Below, one piece after another: positions 35,193 through 46,314 of a stretch of 64,000 nucleotides of DNA. The translations under genes were made by a program, and so were the position numbers. Within the stretch, counting starts at the first letter, position 1; every line of letters starts with the position of its first letter. Location of the stretch: assembly GCA_963971405.1 (NCBI GenBank), contig OZ020493.1, positions 2,418,001-2,482,000 of the forward strand, in the 5' to 3' direction. The notes below the pieces were generated by a model, which was not told the DNA's origin, did no database searches, and was given only the letters and a program-made list of their open reading frames with translations. The stretch comes from Psococerastis gibbosa (Eukaryota > Arthropoda > Insecta > Psocodea > Psocidae).

Positions 35193-35728
35193 AGTTATGG
35201 ATTCACGAGAAAATAACATATCTAGGAAACTCCATGTAGAACAATAAAAATATATTTTAATCAACATAAGTTAAACAACAAAATTTATTTTGTATTAACT
35301 CTCTTCTAACATATACATATTTACATACGTAACACACACACACCTGCACACCTTAATTTTATACTTCAGTTATTAGTGGTACAATTTATCATTTCATGTA
35401 TACTTGTATTGCAAAATTGGAATAATTATATATTTGATTTGATGTGAAGTGAGCTATTTTAATTTTAATACCCATATCGTGCCCTAATCTGTTCGGTTTA
35501 GATGCTCTATTATCATTCCCTTAATGTCCTCTTTAATAGATTAAAAAGTTTAATTGAATTGTATGACATACCTGATGTTAGCAAGCTTAGACCATATAAT
35601 ACTTTAGGCACGACATAGTAGATGCACTACATGAGAAATTTCGGGCACATTACCTCTTCTTTTATTTTATAATTTTGACAGAGGCGGGGTGCTGCGTGCG
35701 AAAATTTGAGGACTGCGCTATGGCCTTC

Positions 35729-38179
35729 TCAGGTGTTAGGCACCTGCGTTTGACACAGGTTAACGAGACATGCCGCAACATATACCTCTTGATCTAGAAT
35801 AGAATAGTTAGTGCCAGATGTAGCAAGAGCAGAGAGGGGAATAGTACCCCTAAACCTAGTAAATTTTTTTTTCAAGCAGCCTATAACCCTCTCTACATGG
35901 ATTCGGACGTTCGCGATGCTCCGCGTTTTCTCCACGTCCAATGGATGTAACTGTGATTTGCCCTTGGTAAATGCGGGGATCACTAGATCTGCGTGCTGCA
36001 TTCTGACCTCATCTTCTATCAAAAACCCCCTGTCAGCCATTACGACATCTCCGGGGAGGAGCAGGTCTAATATCCCGCAATGGGTAGTCAAATGCTTGTC
36101 GCTCGTGCGACCCCCCCAAGCTTTTGAAATAAAGCATACTGTTCCTTGTGGAGTTATGCCAATGAGAAATTTCACAGTGTGATGATGCTTGTAGTTAGAC
36201 CACATTTGAGCAGATTTTAACGGGTCGGATGATGTTTCAGTGAATACTTCAAAACAATCTAAAATTACAGTAATTTTTTGGCCAAAAGCTTTTTTGAATG
36301 ATAACGGCATAGTTTTTCTTAAATTTTCCCTGGTTGCCCATACAATTAGACTTTTTAACCTATTAAAAATGACAATAAGGGAATGATAGTAATTCTCGGA
36401 AAGGGTGTACGGAACCACGTCAAAAAGATATGATAAATATTTGAATGAAAAATTCAACCTTAGTTTCATTAAAACAATTAAAAGCATCTGAAATGGTGAA
36501 AGTACCCTGTTGTGATGGGTCGGGAGGTAATCTGCAACCTGCTGAAATATGAGAAATAAATGGGCTGACGTCGGCAATCCCGTATAAAAGCAGGTCTTCT
36601 TTCCGTCTCGATCAGCCTTGAATGAGTTCATTAAGGGTCAATGTGTTCACTTTCATACGCAGATCGTACACCATACTGGTGCGATTTTGAAGCTCATTCA
36701 ACACATTTTGTACGTCAACACCGGTCCAATCAGTTTGGCAGCTTTACTAGGCGCGGAAAAATCTTCATTGCTTTCAATGGCAGGTGATATTGGGCCAACG
36801 TCTTCCTCCTGACAAAGAAACATAATTTTCAATTCGCATCGGCAACACAATAATTAGGAGGGTGCAAAGCTTCGACGAAAATACACATTTTAAAAATAAG
36901 TTTCAATAACTACAACTGGTCCGGCACAACCTGCTATTGCACCACTGTCTTATTAGTCGCTTATTAAATGTTTGGTGGCCATGAACAGGAATAACATTAC
37001 TGTTACTGTATGCACTGCAGATTAACATTGCCGTCAGGCCCATAACCAGGGAAACCTTTTGAGGGGGGGATGCTACCCTGGCCAATTGCCTGACTGGCTT
37101 ATTATAACTTGGACGGTTTACCATGGCTGCTGCCCCAGTTGAAGATGGTTAACTCGTACTTGAAACTTGTACACCTTTCACTAGATGTAGGCCCTACTGT
37201 AGTTAAGTTATCAATCTACATCTGTAGCCGTGTTGGACAACTTACAATTCACTAATGGGTTTACTAAAATTTAAGTTCTAAACCTAATATAAATAAACGC
37301 TATATGATATGTAACGGAGTGGGCCACTTACATGATGAGTGGGTAAAGGTATCGGATCGGCACAAAGTCGTATTCGAGCTCTACAGTGTCTAGCAACTTT
37401 TTCTGCGCTGGTCATTCCACCTGTTGTATTATAACCCATATTCTGCGATGGTACCCAATCAGGATTAGTATCATCCTCTAATGCGCTAGGTTTGCCTAAA
37501 ACAAAAACATGTCACAATTTGTGCTAAATTATCAACAATAAACTAAGGAAATTAGCTTCATGGCTTCATGAACTTAGGACACAGCCCAGGAATTAAGCTT
37601 ACAGCTAAAGAGAGCTTCAAAAACTACATTTTTTATGACTTGTGGGACTTCTTAACCCTAAGCTGTATTAGGTACTGCGATCGGCGGTCTTATTCGTTAT
37701 TACACCATGAATCCATGATCGGCATATCGTCTGCAAACATTTCAACAAGTGAATTGGCAAAACTAGCCTGTATCTGTTCTACACATCACTAACAACATTT
37801 GCTGGACTAACAACGTCACCAGCGATGCCTTGGGAGAGAAAAATTACATAAATATACACTAGGGAAAGTGCCTACTTATAAACAACGCGTTTAGAATGGA
37901 GTTAGGACTGGCCACTAAACGATGATTAAAATTCGGAATAAACAGTCACAAATGAAGAAAGTCTACCTGATATAAAATGTTGCGAACAGACTTTTGATGT
38001 TTTGCCTTCAATTCAGTAAAGTCGTCTCTTTTGAAAACCGCCATCCATCGAGACCTCCGTACACGAGACAAATCATTCATTTCTTGTGTTCCGTGTGTCA
38101 AAATTGCTGGAATTCTGAAGAAAGAACGTTTGTCCCGTCTATTGTCTGCACCACAACCCACAACACAGCAGAAAACCAT
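35729..38179 (-). pseudogene. ISL2EU-type THAP-DDE transposase, frameshifted
   Basis: Exon 1 (38179-37967) encodes a THAP domain (CCVVGCG, FFRIP, RRSRWMAVF) whose CxxH end is displaced by a frame break at the T-run 37992-37995. Exon 2 (37495-37332) reads KPSALEDDTNPDWVPSQN and on to PTHH. Exon 3 (from 36808) starts EEDVGPISPAIE and suffers two further frame changes (near 36695 and 36625). The catalytic part is then open from 36631 to 35729 (300 codons). It has ILDCFEVF (first Asp), SNYKHHHTVKFLIGITPQG, GGRTSDKHLT, VVMADRGF (second Asp), FTKGKSQL, VEKTRSIANVRIHVERVIG (Glu). This DDE_4 pattern is that of ISL2EU transposases. Splice sites (GTAGAC, GTAAGT; TTTTAG, TTGTCAG) are intact. It is probably dead through its DNA-binding half, but the catalytic half is preserved. 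Confidence 0.82.
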
Positions 38180-38539
38180 GATATTTTGAGTAAAATCTTT
38201 GAAATGAAATTCAAACATACAGGAACGCCATTTAAAATAAACTAAATAAAGTAAACAAGAGCCTAAAGTGCCGCCTTTCCCTGACTGCAGCCACGGTCCC
38301 ACCGAGTGGAGGCAAATTCAAATGCCAATTGCGGCCACTCTCCCGGTTTTCCATCACATTCCATGGGATCAAAGCCGATAATCCCATTTTTTTTATGTAT
38401 CTTGCCTTCATGTCTACCGCTTATTCACATCCGTAAGAACTTAAGTCCATATTCATTTCAAAATTTAATTAAAAGCACGAAAAGTAAGATAAGTCAGCCA
38501 AACCCTATGGAAATACATGGAGTAATGGCGCCCTGACCG

Positions 38540-38587
38540 GCCCAACCAATCAGAGTGATCCGGAAGTGACGTCATTCTGGAACGCTC
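38540..38587 (-). promoter_or_regulatory. Right TIR region with CCAAT and CCGGAAGTGACGTCA motifs
   Basis: CCAATCAG lies at 38546-38553 and CCGGAAGTGACGTCA at 38560-38574, a composite of ETS- and CRE-type sites, about 370-400 bp upstream of the transposase ATG. The motif overlaps the terminal inverted repeat, so it could serve as transposase binding site, promoter, or both. The motif match is real; its function here is inferred. Confidence 0.4.
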
Positions 38588-38589
38588 TA

Positions 38590-40165
38590 TAAGAACGTTA
38601 ACTCAATGGTAATATTTTGTTAGGGAAAGACTGCCAACTGCCAAAAAAAAAATAATAGTAATGTTGGCCCTCCCGCGTCAGAATCATTCGCTCCTTTTTT
38701 CAAATTTTGTGTGGCCGGGGCCCCGGCCGGCCCGGCTCGCGCTCCCTTCCTATTTAATATTATATTGACCTATTTTGTATTATATAATTGATTTTTAATG
38801 ACTACTCTGGTATGTACTCTGACAACGTTGTTAGTATTCACCTTATTTTAAACAAACTATTTTTTTTTCATAGTTCCACACTAAGCCGTACTTAACATAT
38901 CAAATACAAAATTAAGACATACTCAATGACCAACACACATTATACTTATTAAGAAATATACATTTCTTTTTATTACTAAATTGAACTCAGTCCATACAAA
39001 ATCCATCTACAAATTATTTGTGATAACGTGAATAGCCCGAAATGTAATGTATCAACACGTCGAAATAGATTGTTATGTGGAAATAGGAATACATTCTCGT
39101 CCTTGCTCTTCTTCTGGAAAGTCGAGACTGACATCTTGAGCAGGTTCCACCTATACTCATCATCGGTTGCGAGCCTTCCCTTGCTCGGTGATGAGCCATT
39201 CGCCGCCAATAAACCGAATCCTTCAGGCTTTTGCATAGCGAACAATGTCTTCTTCTCCCAGCATCACGTCTATCTTTCTCCTCCTTATCAAGGCGGCATG
39301 CATGTTCATCCCGAACTAGATTCTCTTAATAAATCGCTGACATGACATCTCCTGAAAGTTCAAATGATATGATAAGCCAAACTACCCGCACAAATATGAA
39401 GAAGAAAAAGTAACGATGCTTCACCTTTCTCCGATCACATGGTGTGTAGAGACCTGTGCATCTTAATACCTTGCCACTTCATATACTGTAGGTACCGTAA
39501 TTGATCATTTATATATTAATTTCCATTATAGGTTACTAATTGATCGGAACATGAGTAGGCAGCCATGGTACAATTACTGACCATGGAAATTTAACATTAC
39601 CTACACTAATTAATAAAATTGAAAGCATATTTGGGTAAACTCGCACCAGTCCGTTACACAAGGATATTTCCACAAGTCTAACAACATAGATAGTGTCACT
39701 TTTCCTGTTTCTGGAACCGTAAAAGCAGCATGTAAATCTGTCGAATAGGTACTCGAAATGCCAATGCTTTCGTTATAATAGCGTAGGTCTACACATAGGA
39801 AAGGAAAAATAGCAGATTAGTTAAAGAGCCCATAGGAAATTGTCAGCCCGAAATTTAAAACTTTTTATTTAATTAACTAAGCAAGTTATTAAAGATTTGG
39901 CTCATTTCAGTTGTAGAAGTCTACTTTATGCATCATATAATAAGGTTATTTTTTACAAAATATTATCATGTCGATGAAAAAGCTACAATTTAAAATATTA
40001 GAAATACTATATCTTATCATAGGATGCATGAAGTAGTCTTTTACAACTTTAATGAGACAAATGTTAAATAACATGATTCGTTAATTATTTCGGGCTGCCA
40101 ATTTCCTACGGGCTGTACACCCTTAATATACTATCGTCACCCCTATCTGAGATTGCTAGAAAATA
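38590..40165. other. No recognisable gene
   Basis: GC-rich palindromic stretch at 38710-38745 (GGCCGGGGCCCCGGCCGG), then AT-rich sequence. Overlapping short ORFs on both strands at 38976-39345 show no domain. No RNA gene or TIR pair seen. Confidence 0.4.
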
Positions 40166-40169
40166 CTTA

Positions 40170-41290
40170 CTTTGCACTATGGAGTTCAACTTGTCAGCAC
40201 CGACGACTGCCATTTTCTTACTTCTTACTACTGGGTTCCAGCTTCAGGTGATGCCGATGGCCAGATGATTCATTCACCAGTGCCCAAAGATTCTTCCGTC
40301 CCAGAATTTTTTCTATTCCTCCTCCTCCCAATGCCGTCACGAGTAAGTCCTTCTCCCTGCTTGGAATGGACCATTGCAGGAGAATATGCTCAAGAGTTTC
40401 TTCATCCATTCCACAGGCTCGACACAGTGCTGAATCCACCAGGTTGAAACAGTGGAGATATTGGTTTGTGGCTCGAGCTGCGAAGGAGGCAACCTCGCGA
40501 GGGATTCCCTTGAAGTTCGCCGAGTCACCAGGCTAGGGCTGAAGTAGGTGTAGCGACATTCCAACCCTACTTCCTGCACAGCGGTTGATTCATTCCATTT
40601 TCAACTCCTGCACTTCGGATTTTACGGTCACAACTGGAACGACAGGCTCCTGTACAAATCCTGGCCGCTAGGAGGTAGCTGGAGTGACAATGACGATGGA
40701 GGGCAGTGGCGTAGCCCCCCCCCCCAAAAAATGAGCAAAACCGCTTCTTTAAGATATTTCGGTAAAAAATTCTCCAGAGAGAGTCCCCCATTTTCCAGTT
40801 TTAATGATAAATTTATGGTCTGCAAGTTCAAAACTGTTATGCTGACAAACTATTTCAGGCCTATCTTATAAAAAACATTCACTGAGATAGCCCCCGGGCC
40901 CCTCTTATTACCTGTAATATTCTCAACATGTAAAATATAAACATAAATGCTTTGAAAGTGTGTAAATTTCACTATTTCGAGCTTATTCTTTTTCAAAATA
41001 ATTCTCCCGGGGGAGACCCCCGGGCCCCCCGTTCTCTAGGGTATAATATGTGAAAACCTCACTAATTTGGGCCCATTTATCTTTTTTTCTCTAGGGGATG
41101 AGTCTTGGGGTCGTAATGCCCCCCCCCCCCAGAAATTTTGGTTATTTACGCCAATGCACCCCATTCGAAAACCTATCGGAAGCAGGCAAACTTTATGCAT
41201 TAATGTTGCACGAAAACTAGACCCCCACCCGAAATAAATTCTGGCTACGCCACTGGTGGAGGGACTGCCTGAAACGTGGGCATTACGTTG
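40170..41290 (-). mobile_element. LINE C-terminal fragment interrupted by an hAT element
   Basis: On the minus strand, after frame changes, 40560-40220 reads an RT C-terminal zinc-knuckle region, DSALCRACGMDEETLEHILL, then PSREKDLLVTALGGGG. The upstream part (RHCHSSYLLAARICTG near 40700-40640) continues on the far side of the hAT element at 41264-41290. Removing the insertion restores continuity, so the hAT copy is the younger event. The polymerase core is absent. Confidence 0.6.
40696..41263. mobile_element. Non-autonomous hAT element with TIRs and target duplication
   Basis: The element at 40704-41255 (552 bp) begins CAGTGGCGTAGCC and ends GGCTACGCCACTG, an exact 13-bp inverted repeat. Flanks are ATGGAGGG (40696-40703) and GTGGAGGG (41256-41263), 7 of 8 identical. 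The interior matches the 7363-8000 repeat, and a second CATTGGCGTAAAT-like end lies inside, inverted, at about 41143-41157. No transposase ORF. Confidence 0.85.
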
Positions 41291-41864
41291 GACGGATGAA
41301 TTTCGCATAGCCTACCGCTTTCCTAAGAAAAGCGGAAAACACAATCTTTCCATCATCATTCAAATGCAACTTATCACGATTATTAAAGAGCTCTTTCTTA
41401 ATCTGATAGGTTCCATTTGATGAGATCATGAAGGGAATATACGTCCGAGAATATAGAACATTGTTTCCGTAGCGCCTACAGAGTTGACAAAGTAAAACAT
41501 TACTCGTGCGTATTTTCTCTCGCAATTCTTCGTCGAATCTTGGCAAAATCGAGGACACTACAATGGAACAGCGCTCAATAACATGGAGCCGGTCCAGCAA
41601 TTTCCGCATTTCGGCCACAAACTCCTCGGGCGTTTGACGGGTATTGATGTTCCGGGCTCCAATGTTATTGGTCCCAAAGTGCACAATAACGATCACGTAC
41701 TTTAAACTCGATTCTACCACCATCCGACAAATTTTCATGGTTGTCAATCGATTGAGCTTTGCGCCACTCCAGGGCACTACTTCAGCGACTCGTCCGTCCA
41801 ATTTAACCCCACGGACCATAGAGTCCCCCACAACGATTATTCTAGGCTTACACTTCCTCGCCAT
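41283..41864 (-). CDS. SGNH/GDSL-hydrolase-like protein, 193 aa
   Basis: A single open frame of 193 codons with all SGNH blocks. Block I is IIVVGDSMVRGVKLD (nucleophile Ser in GDS), with a GAKL segment after it. Block III is VHFGTNNIGARN (GTNN), and block V is RDKLHLNDDGK (Asp-x-x-His). SGNH enzymes are typically esterases or lipases, but many such ORFs in animal genomes come from transposons. A strong acceptor (CCATTCTGTTTCAG) ends 4 nt before the ATG, so at least one upstream non-coding exon is expected. It lies 185 bp downstream of the THAP ORF on the same strand and just upstream of a LINE remnant. No signal peptide is seen. Protein substrate unknown; it could be a LINE ORF1 domain, but the frame is intact unlike its surroundings. 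Confidence 0.65.
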   Translation of the reverse strand: MARKCKPRIIVVGDSMVRGVKLDGRVAEVVPWSGAKLNRLTTMKICRMVVESSLKYVIVIVHFGTNNIGARNINTRQTPEEFVAEMRKLLDRLHVIERCSIVVSSILPRFDEELREKIRTSNVLLCQLCRRYGNNVLYSRTYIPFMISSNGTYQIKKELFNNRDKLHLNDDGKIVFSAFLRKAVGYAKFIRPT

Positions 41865-42048
41865 TGTCTGAAACAGAATGGAAATGCGCTCATTATGATC
41901 TTTTTAAACATGTCAGTGTGTTTTAATTTTATAACATGTTAAGCCAAAAGAGACCTTAAATGACCTATCTTATTACTTTAAATGGCTGATAAACATAGTA
42001 GTTTCCTTACTAACTATTATGTAAAACTTGCCGTCATTCATTGTTAAA

Positions 42049-43302
42049 TCACATCATCTTCGCAATAGCATTGTAGGCCCTCGGTGCTAATTTATAAAAA
42101 GCAACAGCTAGTGCTTTTTGCTTGTTATTCCATCTTCTGCCCTTGCCTGGTCTGCCTCTGTTGTGCAGTTCTCCTTCGACAATATGGAATGCTAGAGGAG
42201 ATAGCTTGTCTTGAAGGGCTTCATTGACTTGTACCTCCAGATCTTTCAATTTATCCTTCAAACCAGCGGCCTCAGCGCACTTACGTATGTACCCAGTTCG
42301 AAAAGCCCGAGCCATTTCTCCAAGCTTAGCCCGTCGTGGGGTAAGGTCTTTCTTCATCAATCCCAACTGTAATGGGTTCAGCTTTTTGTTTTCTAATAGG
42401 CGACGTCTCTTCGGTGGACTAGGGATGAAAAGTTTACGCTGGGCTTTCAGTTTCGATGTCTTGCATTGATTGGTATCCATGGATCTAGCTTGCTGTGCGA
42501 TAACTCCGTCTCCATGGTCATCCGTATAATGTACGGAAAAGTTCTCGCCAGCAGAGGCAAACGAATTCTGTTCTTCGGCATTGGAGACTGTCATTGGCGT
42601 CCTTTCCATTTCATGTGAAGTTACTTCCCAACCCATAGGTGTGCTCTCATGCTGAACGAGAACTCCGTCACCTTGGACATCCGTATAACATACGGAATCA
42701 GGATCAGAGAAGTTCTCGCCAACAGAGGCGAATGAATGCTGTTCTTCGCCATTGGAGACTATCTTCGGCGTCCTTTCCATTTCGTAAGAAGAAACTTCAC
42801 AATCCATAGCTGTGCGCTGATACTGGGCAATCACCCCATCATCTTCTGCATCCGGTTCGAGTTGTACTGAGCCAGCAGGAGAAACAGAACTATTGGGAAG
42901 GGTATTGGGGCATGATGTGCGAGTAGGCTCTGGGGTTGTACATAAGAATTCATGGGAAAGAAAAACAGGTGAATTATTTGCTTCACGGCTGCAACTAGCA
43001 GGTGGACTTGGATAGGTACGGGAAGACTCATCTGACCCGACTATGAGAATCCTCACAGGCAAGTTAATTCGGGGAATCGAGCCACGAATCAGCCTTTTCG
43101 TAAAGTGGAGATCACGATACTGAGAGTCAGCGAAGTGTCTACCACAAATGGAGGCTCGTTTGAATTTTTCACCGTAGTTAATCGGTTTCCCTGACAGCAG
43201 CGACCAAACCTCTTTGAGATCTTTATTAGGAGGAAACATATGCATGGATACACCGCATTTCGATTTCTGTGAACAGAATTCTACGCAACACCTAAGACTC
43301 AT
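42049..43302 (-). CDS. THAP-domain protein with a P-element-like C-terminal stub, 417 aa
   Basis: The N-terminal 90 residues form a THAP zinc finger: CCVEFCSQK, MFPPNKDLKEVW, ICGRHFADSQY, then RGSIPRINLPV. A long, low-complexity, acidic linker follows with two similar repeats (SHEMERTPMTVSNAEEQ and SYEMERTPKIVSNGEEQ). Then come a basic patch (PPKRRRLLENKK), a coiled coil near residues 335-370, and a C-terminus (KALAVAFYKLAPRAYNAIAK) like the HTH entry of P-element transposases. The catalytic domain is missing, so it is either a domesticated DNA-binding protein or a truncated transposase. The ATG lies 28 nt inside an exon with acceptor ACTATTTCAG. Candidate 5'UTR exons are 43422-43392 and one ending at 44319 (donor GTGAGTAA). 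The frame is fully open. Confidence 0.72.
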   Translation of the reverse strand: MSLRCCVEFCSQKSKCGVSMHMFPPNKDLKEVWSLLSGKPINYGEKFKRASICGRHFADSQYRDLHFTKRLIRGSIPRINLPVRILIVGSDESSRTYPSPPASCSREANNSPVFLSHEFLCTTPEPTRTSCPNTLPNSSVSPAGSVQLEPDAEDDGVIAQYQRTAMDCEVSSYEMERTPKIVSNGEEQHSFASVGENFSDPDSVCYTDVQGDGVLVQHESTPMGWEVTSHEMERTPMTVSNAEEQNSFASAGENFSVHYTDDHGDGVIAQQARSMDTNQCKTSKLKAQRKLFIPSPPKRRRLLENKKLNPLQLGLMKKDLTPRRAKLGEMARAFRTGYIRKCAEAAGLKDKLKDLEVQVNEALQDKLSPLAFHIVEGELHNRGRPGKGRRWNNKQKALAVAFYKLAPRAYNAIAKMM

Positions 43303-43391
43303 CTCTACCGGTTTTAATAAAATAAATAACTGAAATAGTTGAAAAAATTAAAATACTTATCTGTTGTCAATTACTGTCAATATTTTCTCAC

Positions 43392-43422
43392 CAGTTCAAG
43401 TGCTCCAGTGTCCAGGTGGTTC
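43392..43422 (-). other. Candidate 5'UTR exon of the THAP gene
   Basis: A 31-nt segment on the minus strand with acceptor TATGTGCAG and donor GTGAGAAA. It is non-coding and upstream of the THAP ATG exon. Further upstream, a donor-like AG|GTGAGTAA at 44319-44317 could end the first exon. The inference is from splice signals only. Confidence 0.35.
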
Positions 43423-44449
43423 CTGCACATAAAAATAGTTTAGTTAGGCCTCCTGATCATGGCGATTATAATAAAGGGGTTATTATAATTCCCAGATATT
43501 AAAAATGTAAACAAGAGAATTTTTAAATCATAGTGCTATTCAAAATTTGTATGTTTACAGTTTTAATCACAGGAGTAAGTTCATGGCAATCGCTATGATC
43601 AGTCTGTAGGTGGAATGACTTTAAAAGGTGTGTTCAATTAGTGCCACATAGGCTACTATTTCTACTTGTAATTGAACATTTTATTTACCTTACAAAACCT
43701 TATTTTTGCCTCCAGTCAATATTTCATTACAATTCAGAATATGTTAAAATGTTAGTGGAATAAGGTCACTGTCAACAAACAAGTTAGGTTGTATATGCCA
43801 GCTAAGGTGCAATTTGTGTAGGCTATCAAGTTATTGTGTAGATTAAAATGCAATTGTAACGTAATTTGCCTTTTTCAAACAGTTACTAATAAGATCTTAC
43901 ACATGGTCAAAACTGACTCGTAAGTGTCCAACTAAACGTGATTAAATTATTGTAGGTCACACATTTCACATTTTTTTGTTAACTAGGCATATATGGTTGT
44001 GCTAACATCTTACGGGCATATCTCAGCACTGACAAGAGATCTATCAAAGTGAGTGCGTAGGTTTTAAAAATTTGAATTTAAAAAATTGTAATTTACCAAA
44101 TGTACCTTTTACTATTTTTCCTTCTCACTTGAACACTTCACAAACAAGGAATGAATGATGAATTAAACAAATTTTAGTTGTTTTGCTACACAAATGAGTT
44201 GCACATGCTATCGATTTTCCATTTTGAAAATTAAAACCATGTAATATATGTAAGGTGTTGGATGGTATACAACTGAAAATGTTTAAAAAAAACAGGCACA
44301 TGAAATATGTTTACTCACCTCACTTCCCGTCGTAGTTCAATTTGATATTGGCTCACAAACTTATTAAAATTTATGTGTGTTGTCCAATGTCCAGTCCAAT
44401 GTCGGAACTCGGAATGTCCGTTGTTTTCATAGAAATATATTAACTAGAA

Positions 44450-45640
44450 CGGCGGGAGGCATAGTAACCCTTACGGGGCGCCCCTTTATCATAAGCCAAA
44501 TATCAGAGATAAGTATCAACGTTAAATATGTCGAAGTCTTACACATTGCAGAACGGATATCTGACTCGGTCTCAACCCTGTACTTAGCTTATAGAGGCTA
44601 CACTAGCCGCCATGTTGACAAGGATCTGCAGCCACGGGATGTTTGTAGTAAATCACAAACAGGTGTTACCAACATAAAATTAAAAAAAATTACAATTTCG
44701 CGGTTGGCTATCGTGTGTTGGGATCAGGGCCAAATGGCCAATCAGAACAGTTCCCGCGTATAACAAAAACCTCCATTGAAGTTAAACGCCCCTGGCATAC
44801 ACAATGTGCGTATGACTACTGACTAAAGTTCGTTTACTGCTAGATTGTTGGTTTTACAGCTTCAAAAACTCTAGGACTGTTATTGAAGGATAATACTCAG
44901 ATTTTGGTAGTATGCTGAAACAGATGGCATTCTGTATTCATGAAGGTTAGCAACTTGTAAAGAAATGTATAATAAACTATATGAAGTGAGCAGGCTACCT
45001 ACATCCGTCCTAACTAAATTATATTTCTACTGTACACAAGCCTACGTTGCCATCCAAAGAATACGGCACAACAGCCTTCACTGTTCTTGTCATTAAGCTT
45101 ATACTCACAACAGCTATTTTATTAAAGATATTCTATTAATATGCCAGAGATTCGAACATTTTATTGATGATAAAATACAAAAATAGCGCTTATAGTTTGA
45201 TAGTAATTCCCACAGAACATAATATGGTTATTTCATAACAAACGTAAACACGGTGAACTTAAACAGGAAATATTGTGTTCCAGAGATAAAATCCATACAA
45301 ACCGATGGAATGAAAATTTTAAGCCAGCTTTGGAGCAATTATTGCAAAAAACTGCAAAGCAATTAACCAAATTGATCCCTTAAAATTTAATTTTCAAAAT
45401 TAGCAAGTCTCCGTATGTTTTATATAGACAACTGATGAAGGTGGCCAAATGGCCTGTCTTCTTACAGTGGTGATATTCTCATTCGAAAAAGAGGTCCGCC
45501 TATACTTAGCATACTACATTAAAACAAAGTTTCCTATCCAGTTTATATATAGATCAATGATTAGCGCATAACGTGGGGAGAGACTAGTTTTGTGTCAGCC
45601 TTCCAGTAATGCTTTTATTATTAATTGAATAATTAATTAG
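44450..45640. other. No recognisable gene
   Basis: The 128-codon ORF at 44377-44763 lies where the promoter of the minus-strand THAP gene would be, and has no domain. The rest is AT-rich. Confidence 0.4.
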
Positions 45641-45648
45641 TATTAGGC

Positions 45649-45895
45649 GGCTATTCCATCTGTTAATAATCCGTCATTTGTGCATTAAAAATTGATGAGA
45701 TGTTTGTTTTAAGGAGACTATTATGTAGATACTTAACTTATCAATTATATATTAAGTTAAAATATGGTGGAGACTTTTTATTGATATCTCTACATATCAT
45801 AACTTAATTTAAAATAGATAAGTTAAGTGTCTACATAATAATCTCCTTAAAACAAATATCTTATCAATTTATTAATGCACAAATGACGGATTATT
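45649..45895. mobile_element. Palindromic MITE, right end lost beside the gypsy LTR
   Basis: Arms 45665-45745 and 45812-45895 are near-perfect inverses (AATAATCCGTCATTTGTGCA at the outside). An outer GGCGGCTATTCCAT at 45649, preceded by TTA, resembles the ends of the Harbinger-like MITEs at 35039 and 53714. Its right counterpart is absent, and the gypsy LTR starts 4 bp beyond the right arm. Confidence 0.65.
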
Positions 45896-45899
45896 GACC

Positions 45900-46286
45900 T
45901 GTGGGGACCACTTAGTCCCACATGTGTAATAACCAGTCTGCTTCCAGCTTCTCCTTTTTCCCGGTAGATGGCGCTGTTCACATTCAGATAATTCAATATT
46001 CCTCAATCTTCCTTTTACGTATTTATTTCTCTTATTCAATAATATCTTTAATCTACCCTCTGTGTCTCATCAGCTCCTTTAGCTGTGGACACAGAGTTGG
46101 TTTTTCTATATGGAAGCAGGCTGGATCAAATTCAGTATTAATTGTAAGCATGTATCGTTCTCGTCTCACAGCTCATATTGTAACCACTGTGTGTTAAATT
46201 ACTCTGACTTGAGTCGAAGCACTGCAATACAAACCAATTCAAGTCTACACTGCCTATTCAATTGCATCGTCCTTCGACAAGCTACA
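45900..46286 (+). repeat. 5' LTR of the gypsy element
   Basis: 387 bp. It differs from the 3' LTR at two positions, both G here and A in the 3' LTR (in ATTCaGTATT and CTCTgACTTG). Next to it, TTGGTGACCCTCGACAAC at 46287 is the likely primer-binding region. Confidence 0.93.
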
Positions 46287-46314
46287 TTGGTGACCCTCGA
46301 CAACGGAACAAGCA

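Larger units (their letters stand above)
29979..38587. mobile_element. Two-gene ISL2EU-type DNA transposon, about 8.6 kb
   Basis: The left end (29979) reads GACCATTCCAGAACACGTGAC. The right end, reverse-complemented from 38587, reads GAGCGTTCCAGAATGACGTCAC. They match in GAxCxTTCCAGAA then CGTxAC with one indel. Both ends abut TA (29977-29978 and 38588-38589), a plausible 2-bp target duplication. Between them are a YqaJ-nuclease gene on the plus strand and a THAP-DDE transposase on the minus strand, arranged convergently. From memory, ISL2EU elements carry both proteins. LINE fragments, a MITE and an inverted duplication lie in the middle, so the ancestral element was shorter. Confidence 0.7.

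Noticed and set aside
38976-39345. Overlapping ORFs on both strands (89, 61 and 105 codons)
   Set aside because: Mutually overlapping with no recognised domain. Simple composition explains them.
41283-43302. THAP and SGNH as one fused protein
   Set aside because: The THAP frame stops at 42049 and no donor before the stop would join to the SGNH acceptor in frame, so a fusion is not supported.
44377-44763. 128-codon plus-strand ORF
   Set aside because: It lies over the presumed promoter/5'UTR of the THAP gene and shows no domain or splice support.
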